NCBI RefSeq assembly: GCF_037198285.1
Contig: NZ_CP147243.1
Span: 1,240,001-1,304,000, forward strand
Direction: 5' to 3'
DNA: 64,000 bases
Source of the DNA: Haladaptatus sp. DJG-WS-42
GTDB lineage: Archaea; Halobacteriota; Halobacteria; Halobacteriales; Halococcaceae
Shown: positions 63,009 to 64,000 of the stretch, one piece after another
Layout of the letters: each line of letters begins with the position of its first letter
Position numbering within the stretch: the stretch's first letter is position 1
The notes under the pieces: model-generated
Databases searched by the model: none
What the model saw: only the letters and a program-made list of their open reading frames with translations
Told to the model about the DNA's origin: nothing
Made by a program: the position numbers and the translations under genes

Positions 63009-64000
63009 ATGAGCCAAAACAGTGTAACAGAAGACGTACCGCTTCTCCAGCGTATCAGGGAGAACCCGCGTCCTGCGCTCATCTGGGGTGGCATCATGGC
63101 ACTCTTGTTCATGCTCGAGTTCGGGGCGGTTGCGACGACCATCCTTGGCTTCATCTCGTCGGTGATTGCCGCGATTCCGGGCGACACCGGCGCGTCACTC
63201 GCCGCCGCGTTCAAAGACGCCGCGGCGAGTGCGGCACAGATTCCGACGCTCACCTCACGGGAACTCATCCCGAACCAGGGCTATCAGGAATCGGCAAACG
63301 GCCCGTGGGTGAACACCTTCCTTGGGCTCGAACCGAAGTGGGCGTGGCTCATCCGCGTGCTGCTCACCTACACCTACGCCTTCACGTTCCTCGCGTGGGT
63401 GCTCGTGGGCTACAAGGTGTTCCGCGACAACTACCGCTACGCAGACTGGACGCCACGCGACGACGTGGTGCGCCGAATGAAAAACCACCGCTGGGGTCAG
63501 TTCGGCTTCACCATCGTGTTCCTCTTCGTGATTATGGCGGTGTTCGCGCCGACGCTTGGACCAACCACGTTCGACGAGAACATCGACCGACCGTACGAAA
63601 ACCAGTTCAAGTACTTCAACGAGGACACCCAGTCCGTCCAAGAATCGTTCGTCGGTGACGCGAACCTGATGACTGCCTCACGCGGGGCAGGAAGTACGAA
63701 CATCCAGCCGTGGCAGTACGACGAGTACGGCCGGTTCCATCCGTTTGGCACCATGCCAACACCCGGACAAGACTTGTTTACCTTCATGGTACATGGGGCA
63801 CGGGTGTCGCTGTTCATCGGCCTCGTCTCCATCAGCCTGAGTACGTTCCTCGCGGCCGGCTTTGGCCTGCTCACGGCGTACTACAAGGGGCTGGTTGACC
63901 TCGCAACGGTTGTGGCGAGTGACTCCATCATGAGCCTGCCACAACTGCTCATCCTCATCTTGCTCTCAGTGGTGTTCTCAGACCACTGGCTGTCAAGCAT
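63009..64000 (+). CDS. DppC-type ABC transporter permease, partial
   Basis: The frame is open to the right edge (330 residues). The canonical DppC beginning (a basic stretch then a TM helix, MKNHRWGQFGFTIVFLFVIMAVFAPTLGP) is not at the start but at about residue 155. The preceding part holds two extra TM segments (about 24-55 and 115-138). PGQDLFTFMVHGARVSLFIGLVSISLS is the usual DppC region. It pairs with DppB of the previous gene. Confidence 0.9.
   Translation, partial: MSQNSVTEDVPLLQRIRENPRPALIWGGIMALLFMLEFGAVATTILGFISSVIAAIPGDTGASLAAAFKDAAASAAQIPTLTSRELIPNQGYQESANGPWVNTFLGLEPKWAWLIRVLLTYTYAFTFLAWVLVGYKVFRDNYRYADWTPRDDVVRRMKNHRWGQFGFTIVFLFVIMAVFAPTLGPTTFDENIDRPYENQFKYFNEDTQSVQESFVGDANLMTASRGAGSTNIQPWQYDEYGRFHPFGTMPTPGQDLFTFMVHGARVSLFIGLVSISLSTFLAAGFGLLTAYYKGLVDLATVVASDSIMSLPQLLILILLSVVFSDHWLSS

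Overview
This window is chromosomal DNA from a haloarchaeon (class Halobacteria). The proteins are strongly acidic, the DNA is GC-rich, and many genes start about 25-30 bases after a TATA box with no leader. Typical archaeal and haloarchaeal families are present: plant-type halophilic 2Fe-2S ferredoxin, PolD large subunit, Tat/lipobox lipoproteins with AGC-type lipoboxes, HTH-ACT proteins and archaeal HisA/HisB. The dispersed hairpin repeats would fit a Haladaptatus- or Halorussus-like genome, but the genus is a guess. Most of the window is ordinary core metabolism and transport. No CRISPR array, rRNA, tRNA, integrase or complete IS element was found.

Layout. 1-5.3 kb: prepilin peptidase (cut by the left edge), ferredoxin, PiT phosphate transporter, VOC protein, then hisA, hisB, an HTH-ACT regulator and pyrE. 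5.5-10.3 kb: an IMPACT/YigZ protein, then a minus-strand TAXI-TRAP uptake operon (receptor, DUF1850 protein, fused permease). 10.3-10.9 kb: an AT-rich gene-free stretch with two near-identical repeats that match the archaeal origin recognition box. 10.9-15.4 kb: upp, small membrane and zinc-ribbon proteins, a CobW-type metallochaperone and an ArsA-type ATPase. 15.5-24.7 kb: CstA transporter, unknown haloarchaeal proteins, a second PiT transporter, a CNNM/CorC-type membrane protein, a glutaredoxin-like/Cys-less redoxin pair, Sua5-type tRNA modification enzyme, an orphan Cas4-like protein with a lost nuclease motif, and cmi4. 24.8-26.8 kb: bioY-bioM-bioN biotin ECF transporter. 26.9-32.8 kb: a membrane-bound HdrD-like Fe-S oxidoreductase, M29 aminopeptidase, F420/NADP reductase-like protein, beta-propeller lipoprotein and GNAT enzyme. 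32.9-48.3 kb: hemB, two tandem amt-glnK modules, a flippase next to a decayed glycosyltransferase, DoxX, a membrane protein with a two-wHTH regulator, hemL-hemC-cobA-hemD (siroheme and heme precursors), a RecJ-like DHH protein and a DUF389 protein. 48.3-53.7 kb: a REC-like protein, a doubtful ORF, a two-gene cytochrome oxidase subunit I module, a small acidic protein, NifU, ketopantoate reductase and a rubredoxin-like protein. 53.9-59.4 kb: PolD DP2 with a 517-residue intein, behind a PPC/DUF296 protein. 59.5-64 kb: a 57-residue protein and the first three genes of a dipeptide-type ABC transporter (right edge cut).

The most interesting non-coding signals are: (1) ORB-like repeats with no orc1/cdc6 gene nearby; (2) two homologous structured elements placed 3-5 bases after the stop codons of cmi4 and polC, whose stems differ in sequence but keep pairing; (3) two neighbouring genes whose last codons are copied again about 70 bases downstream, each time with a similar hairpin between the copies; and (4) inverted repeats at the amt and doxX promoters.
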